Positions 58,775 to 64,000 of a stretch of DNA of 64,000 nucleotides are shown piece by piece. The DNA is from Aureimonas endophytica (GTDB taxonomy: Bacteria > Pseudomonadota > Alphaproteobacteria > Rhizobiales > Rhizobiaceae): the NCBI RefSeq assembly GCF_014642635.1, contig NZ_BMIQ01000002.1, positions 496,001-560,000 on the forward strand, read 5' to 3'. The notes under the pieces are model-generated. The model was not told the origin of the DNA. It worked only from the letters and a program-made list of their open reading frames with translations, and did not search any database. A program made the position numbers and the translations under genes. Position 1 is the stretch's first letter. Each line of letters begins with the position of its first letter.

Positions 58775-59527
58775 TCAGCTCCTGGAAGAAACGGTGAGTT
58801 CGGCGACGAAGTCGTAGGCGTCGCCGCGATAGTGCGATTGGGTGAGTTCGACGGGGCGGCCGCCGGCATCGAAGGCAACGCGCACCATGCAGAGCGCGGC
58901 GGCCCCTTCGGGCAGGCCGAGCAGGGCGGCATCCTCCGCCCCGAGATTTTCCGCGCTGATGCGCTGGAGCGCCCGGACGGGGCGGTGCCCGAGCCGGTCC
59001 ATCGCGTCGTAGAGCGAGCCGTCCACGGCGGCGGGATCGGGCAGGAGGGCGGCGGGCACGCAGGCCCGCTCGACCACGATCGGCGTCGCGTCCGCGCGGC
59101 GCATGCGCGACAGCCGCGCCACCGCCTCGCCGGGCGACAGGCCGAGCCGCAGCGCCTCTTCCGGCGTCACCCGGCCGATCGAGCGGTCCAGCCATTGCGA
59201 GGTCGTCGCATGGCCGCGCGCCCGCATGTCCTCGGTGAAGGAGGTGAGATGCGACAGGCCCTGCTGGAACTTGCGCTGGGGCGGGGCGACGAAGGTGCCC
59301 GAGCCGTGGCGCTGTTCGATGAGACCCTCGGCGACGAGGCCTTCCAGCGCCTTGCGCACGGTGACGCGCGACACGCCGACGCTCGCGGCGAGCTCGCGCT
59401 CCGGCGGCAGCGCCTCCAGCGGCTTCAGCGCGCCGTCCAGCACCGCCTGACGGATCTTCGCCTGCAGGCGCAGGTAGAGCGGACCTTCGTCAGAAAGGAA
59501 GCCGTCCGGTCCGAAGATCGTGTTCAT
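58775..59527 (-). CDS. GntR-family regulator, HutC/NagR (UTRA) subfamily
   Basis: A 250-residue repressor-type protein: winged helix (ALPPERELAASVGVSRVTVR, about 40-59, then RKALEGLVAEGLIEQRHGSGTFV) and a C-terminal UTRA effector domain (ARLSRMRRADATPIVVERA ... HYRGDAYDFVAELTV). HutC-type relatives such as NagR/DasR sense glucosamine-6-phosphate or GlcNAc-6-phosphate. I chose the ATG at 59527; a longer frame to 59605 begins inside the control region. It is the first gene of the leftward operon with the SIS deaminase. The operator-like motif lies in its own promoter and in those of both CUT1 operons. Confidence 0.88.
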   Translation of the reverse strand: MNTIFGPDGFLSDEGPLYLRLQAKIRQAVLDGALKPLEALPPERELAASVGVSRVTVRKALEGLVAEGLIEQRHGSGTFVAPPQRKFQQGLSHLTSFTEDMRARGHATTSQWLDRSIGRVTPEEALRLGLSPGEAVARLSRMRRADATPIVVERACVPAALLPDPAAVDGSLYDAMDRLGHRPVRALQRISAENLGAEDAALLGLPEGAAALCMVRVAFDAGGRPVELTQSHYRGDAYDFVAELTVSSRS

Positions 59528-59892
59528 CGCCTGTCCGAGCAAAAACGACGCGGTGGGGGAAGTGGTTCGCTTCATCCAATACCAAAGAAGTCCAGGCGCT
59601 TGCAATGGACCACAGCGAATTCCGTCGATCGCCGCGCAAGATCGCGCTGCGACTATCCCGATATCGGAAGAAACATTAGCAAAAACATACGTCTAGACGG
59701 CTGAGCGCGCAGGTTGTCGAAGGCTTCCCCTTCCAATCGATGCGCCCGCCCGTTCGTGACAGTATTGGTACTTATTTGGTTCTGTCAATGAGTCCGAGGC
59801 GCAGCCCGACCGGCATGGATTCCGTCGCGGCTTTTCCCTAACTACCGGCGCGGCGGTGCGACCGCCAGGGCGAACGGGATACGGGGGCCGAC
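59528..59892. promoter_or_regulatory. Control region upstream of the GntR-SIS operon and the glyoxalase-fold gene
   Basis: A 365-bp gene-free stretch. It contains ATCCAATACCAA at 59574-59585 in the probable GntR leader, and a long AT-rich patch around 59640-59690. A promoter/operator follows at 59757-59788 (listed separately). The right part (59790-59892) is ordinary G+C-rich DNA leading to the GTG of the glyoxalase-fold gene. I see no gene here. Confidence 0.5.
59757..59788 (-). promoter_or_regulatory. Autoregulatory promoter/operator of the GntR gene (candidate)
   Basis: On the minus strand TTGACA (59783-59788) is a perfect -35, followed by ACCAAATAAGTACCAAT in the spacer, which fits CCAA-N5-TACCA. 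A TACTGT-like -10 lies 18 bp downstream of the -35. The whole element is flanked by TGACAG / CTGTCA inverted repeats (59757-59762 and 59782-59787). It lies about 230 bp upstream of the GntR start. The layout is nearly the same as at 49770-49796. Confidence 0.6.
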
Positions 59893-60291
59893 GTGGCGAA
59901 GCTCATTCATTCGATGATCCGGGTGCTGGACGAGGCGCGGTCCGTCGCCTTCTATCGCACGGCCTTCGGCCTCGAGATCGCCGACCGGCTGGATTTCGAC
60001 GGCTTCACGCTGATCTATCTCGCCAATGACGAGTCCGGCTTCGAGCTGGAACTGACCGTCAACAAGGGGCAGGCGGAGCCCTACGACCTCGGCAAGGGCT
60101 ACGGGCATCTGGCTGTATCCGTCGCCGATCTGGAGGCCGAGCATCGCCGGCTGGCGGAGGCCGGCCTCCAGCCGAAGGACATCAAGGAGCTCGCCCATAC
60201 CTCCAGCGGCGGCATGGCGCGCTTCTTCTTCATCGAGGACCCGGACGGCTACAAGATCGAGGTGCTCCAGCGCGGCTGGCGCTTCCGCTAG
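59893..60291 (+). CDS. Glyoxalase/VOC-superfamily protein (lactoylglutathione lyase-like)
   Basis: A 132-residue single VOC module pair with the four metal-ligand positions of glyoxalase I: H6 (LIHSMIRV), E53 (FELEL), H72 (YGHLAVSV) and E123 (YKIEVLQR). Glyoxalase I removes methylglyoxal with glutathione, and the segment FFFIEDPDGYKIEVLQ is typical of GloA. The start is GTG at 59893 behind a GGGGG tract. It stands alone between the GntR control region and a convergent histidine kinase gene. Methylglyoxal can arise from sugar-phosphate overload, which would suit the context, but the gene may be unrelated to its neighbours. Confidence 0.85.
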   Translation: MAKLIHSMIRVLDEARSVAFYRTAFGLEIADRLDFDGFTLIYLANDESGFELELTVNKGQAEPYDLGKGYGHLAVSVADLEAEHRRLAEAGLQPKDIKELAHTSSGGMARFFFIEDPDGYKIEVLQRGWRFR

Positions 60292-60314
60292 GGCGCGGCC
60301 GGGGCCGGCGCGGC

Positions 60315-62306
<1,992 letters not shown>

Positions 62307-62455
62307 GGCCGATCGCCCTCCTGCCGGCCGCCGCGCCACGCGCCCGGCCGACCGTCGAGCCTACCTAAGCTTCGATTGAGCACCTGACAGGGGGACATCA
62401 TGTCCCGGAGAAAAAAGGGAAATCGCGATGGCTGAAAGCTGGCGGAAGGGTCTAG

Positions 62456-62608
62456 AAAACCAAAACGCCCACCGGGGGAGGACCGGTGGGCGTTGGTTTC
62501 AGCCCTCGCCTGGGAGGAGGAGAGCGAGGGCATCGCGGCGGGCGGTGGGAGGAACCGCCGGCCTATCCGCATCGCCCTGGGAGGAGGTGGGCGCTGCGAA
62601 ACTCTGAT
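62456..62608 (-). ncRNA. Small RNA with four hairpins exposing anti-Shine-Dalgarno (CCUCCUCCC-like) loops, alpha-r14/NfeR1-like
   Basis: On the minus strand four consecutive hairpins occur. 62568-62598 has 5+4 bp with one mismatch and loop ACCUCCUCCCA. 62541-62559 has 6 bp and loop UCCUCCC. 62502-62531 has 8 bp and loop UCUCCUCCUCCCAG. 62464-62494 has 12 bp and loop UCCUCCC. The last is followed by UUUUGGUUUU and is a clear Rho-independent terminator. All loops are complementary to ribosome binding sites. Rhizobial alpha-r14 RNAs (NfeR1) are described as having exposed CCUCCUCCC loops, so this is probably a member or an expanded relative. The 5' end is estimated from the upstream promoter. 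Confidence 0.75.
62464..62494 (-). terminator. Rho-independent terminator of the small RNA
   Basis: A perfect 12-bp stem (AACGCCCACCGG / CCGGTGGGCGTT) with the 7-nt loop TCCTCCC (minus-strand sense), followed on the minus strand by TTTTGGTTTT. There is no comparable T-run on the plus strand, so the direction is clear. The terminator loop itself carries the anti-SD motif. Confidence 0.8.
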
Positions 62609-62614
62609 GCACTG

Positions 62615-62643
62615 AACATACGGATTCGCGGGTCCTTGGAGAA
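62615..62643 (-). promoter_or_regulatory. Candidate promoter of the small RNA
   Basis: On the minus strand TTCTCC (62638-62643) and TATGTT (62615-62620) are separated by 17 bp and would start transcription near 62608, just before the first hairpin. The match to TTGACA/TATAAT is moderate (3/6 and 4/6). A GGAAC overlapping the -35 also resembles an EcfG -35, but the expected CGTT is not at the right spacing. Confidence 0.4.
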
Positions 62644-62967
62644 GTTCCAATTTCGCATGGCCGCCTTGCCGATTTGCGGGGGCTGAGCCGGCGGCCGGAT
62701 GCTTCCTGCCCCCGGAAACGAATGAGGCCGCTGCCCTCCCAAGCAGCGGCCCCAAGAAGCTCAGGAGCAATCGCTCGACCAAGCCGGTCTTCTGGATAGC
62801 GGGGAAAGCCCCCGTTCGTCTAGACCGTCATCAATCTGCTTCGTAAATATTCACCCCCTGCCTTCCGTAGCGGCGACCGGGACCATCGGCGCCGGTCGTC
62901 TCCGCCGGTTCCGACGGATCGAATCGAGACCTCCGCAGTTCCACGGCGAAGGAACGGCGAGGCAGGC

Positions 62968-64000
62968 ATGGCGGCAGACTTGAGGATCGCGTCACCCGAG
63001 GATTTTCCCGAAGCGCTCCGCGCCTTCGGGCCGGAGCCGCTTATCGTCTGCCATAACGACGCCGACGGACTGTCAGCGGGGGTGATCCTGAAGAAGGCGC
63101 TGGAACGGCAAGGCCGGCATCCGGCGATCCGCATCGTCGGCAAGGGCGAGAACGCCTATTCGGACGCCTTCCAGGCCGAACTCGCGCCGCGCCGCCGCGA
63201 CGGCGTGATCCTCGCCGATGTCGGCACGTCCTCGGCGCTGCGTCCCGCCGGTCCGGCGATCGTGGTGGACCACCATGTGCCGACCGGCCTCCCCGCCGGG
63301 GCCACCGTGATCTCCGGCATCGAGAACCGCCCCGTTCCGACCTCCAGCCTCATCGCCTATCGCGCGGCGCGGGCGCTCGGGCCGGCGGAGGATCTTCTCT
63401 GGCTCGCCGCGATCGGCCTCATCGGCGATCTGGCGGAAGGGGAGGGCTTTCCGGAAATGGAAAGCGCCCGCGCTCTCGGCATTACCGCCCTTCGCAAGGC
63501 GGCCTCGCTCGTCAACGCGCCGCGCCGCACGGCGAAGGGCGATGCCTCGGCCGCCTTCGCTCTCCTCGACAAGGCGGAAGGGCCGAAGGCGGTCCTGTCC
63601 GGCGCCCATACGGAAACGGCGGCGCTACTCGACGCCAAGGCCGAGGTCGCGCGTGAACTCGATGCCGCGCGCAAGGCCGCCCCGAAAATCGTCGGCGACG
63701 TCGCGATCATCCGCTTCCATTCGCCCTGCCAGATCCATCCGCTCGTCGCCCAGGCCTGGCGGGGCCGGCTGAAGGGCAAGATCGTCATCGCCGCCAATAC
63801 CGGCTACCGGCCGGGCTTCGTGCATTTCGCCGCCCGCGCCGAGGGCGAGCGCGACCTCATCGCCTTCTTCGCCGCCCATCGCCCGCCGGGCGCCGACGAA
63901 CAGTATGGCAACGGCCATCGTCTCGCCTCCGGCGGCGCGCTGCGCCTGCCCGACTGGAACCTCTTCGTCGCCGATCTCGGCTTCGGCGCCGAGATGGGGC
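62968..64000 (+). CDS. DHH-family phosphoesterase, 3' end outside the window
   Basis: The first 344 codons of an open frame that continues past the window end. HNDADG (29-34), ADVG (83-86) and VVDHH (99-103) are the metal-binding motifs of the DHH superfamily, which includes RecJ exonuclease and nanoRNA/cyclic-dinucleotide phosphodiesterases. A second metal region is seen around AIGLIGDLAEG, followed by the linker to a DHHA1-like domain (IAANTGYRPGFVHFAAR). The ATG at 62968 is the only start giving the full N-terminal motif. It is not RecJ-like in its N-terminus. Which phosphodiester it cleaves is unknown. Confidence 0.82.
   Translation, partial: MAADLRIASPEDFPEALRAFGPEPLIVCHNDADGLSAGVILKKALERQGRHPAIRIVGKGENAYSDAFQAELAPRRRDGVILADVGTSSALRPAGPAIVVDHHVPTGLPAGATVISGIENRPVPTSSLIAYRAARALGPAEDLLWLAAIGLIGDLAEGEGFPEMESARALGITALRKAASLVNAPRRTAKGDASAAFALLDKAEGPKAVLSGAHTETAALLDAKAEVARELDAARKAAPKIVGDVAIIRFHSPCQIHPLVAQAWRGRLKGKIVIAANTGYRPGFVHFAARAEGERDLIAFFAAHRPPGADEQYGNGHRLASGGALRLPDWNLFVADLGFGAEMG

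Larger units (their letters stand above)
62307..62967. other. 661-bp noncoding region with small RNA gene and further hairpins
   Basis: No protein-coding gene is supported between the kinase start and the DHH gene. The left half holds the minus-strand small RNA (62456-62608, listed separately). At 62726-62751 is a perfect 9-bp hairpin, GGCCGCTGC / GCAGCGGCC, whose plus-strand loop reads CCTCCCAA. At about 62803-62818 a CGGGG / CCCCG hairpin follows. The last 150 bp are plain upstream DNA of the DHH gene. An AT-rich stretch at 62820-62850 could carry its promoter, though I could not define boxes. Confidence 0.55.

Noticed and set aside
62463-62598. Plus-strand CsrB/RsmZ-like RNA with GGA motifs in each loop
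   Set aside because: The loops do read GGGAGGA on the plus strand, but the only terminator with a U-tract is on the minus strand. There the loops match the anti-SD motif of known rhizobial small RNAs.
62638-62661. EcfG-type promoter (GGAAC) for the small RNA
   Set aside because: GGAAC is present on the minus strand, but CGTT does not follow at 16-17 bp. A housekeeping-type promoter fits the spacing better.

Overview
The window is gene-dense, high-G+C DNA (roughly two thirds G+C by eye) from an alphaproteobacterium, most likely of the order Hyphomicrobiales (Rhizobiales). The grounds are the wealth of CUT1/CUT2 sugar ABC transporters, GntR/IclR regulators, a PrtD/PrtE-type secretion pair, and a small RNA gene whose hairpin loops carry the anti-Shine-Dalgarno motif known from rhizobial alpha-r14/NfeR1 RNAs. 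The genus cannot be fixed from sequence alone. No tRNA, rRNA, CRISPR array, prophage or insertion sequence was seen.

1-18.3 kb: two divergent sugar catabolism operons around a FadR-type GntR regulator. Leftward: GntR, UxaA-type dehydratase, GMC oxidoreductase, SDR dehydrogenase and glycerol-dehydrogenase-like enzyme, then (after a 393-bp gap) a CUT2 transporter (two-domain ATPase, two permeases, start of the binding protein). Rightward: iron alcohol dehydrogenase, a complete second CUT2 transporter with a Tat-exported binding protein, aldo/keto reductase, FucU/RbsD mutarotase and an amidohydrolase lactonase. Mutarotase, 1-dehydrogenase, lactonase, sugar-acid dehydratase and SDR together outline a non-phosphorylating L-fucose-like (deoxy-sugar) pathway. 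The final aldolase or diketo-acid hydrolase is not in the window.

18.5-33.4 kb: a tightly coupled surface polymer and secretion cluster, with most genes overlapping by 4 bp. It holds three proteins sharing an unrecognised N-terminal 'GW' domain, two tandem SapC-like proteins, three GT4 glycosyltransferases, a methyltransferase, a polysaccharide pyruvyltransferase, a type I secretion ABC transporter plus membrane fusion protein, and unexpectedly a type II dehydroquinase (AroQ) at the end. This is the least described part of the window.

33.4-41.6 kb: an IclR-controlled amino-acid module: RidA, a polar amino-acid ABC transporter, a D-serine dehydratase/D-threonine aldolase-like PLP enzyme, an MFS transporter and an M81 (MlrC-like) metallopeptidase. 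An unusual palindrome lies between the divergent transcripts.

41.6-59.6 kb: an amino-sugar (GlcNAc or chitobiose type) utilisation region: GH20 hexosaminidase, two CUT1 transporters, Gfo/Idh oxidoreductase, ROK kinase, SIS-family sugar-phosphate deaminase/isomerase, GNAT acetyltransferase and a HutC-type GntR regulator. A shared operator-like motif, CCAA-N5-TACCA, overlaps three promoters here and ties the region into one proposed regulon. A VapBC-like pair and a CutC gene are interspersed, and a 35-bp inverted repeat (REPIN-like) follows the GNAT gene.

59.9-64 kb: a glyoxalase-fold protein, a cytoplasmic hybrid histidine kinase with two receiver domains, a 660-bp noncoding stretch carrying the anti-SD small RNA on the minus strand, and the start of a DHH-family phosphoesterase cut off by the window end.
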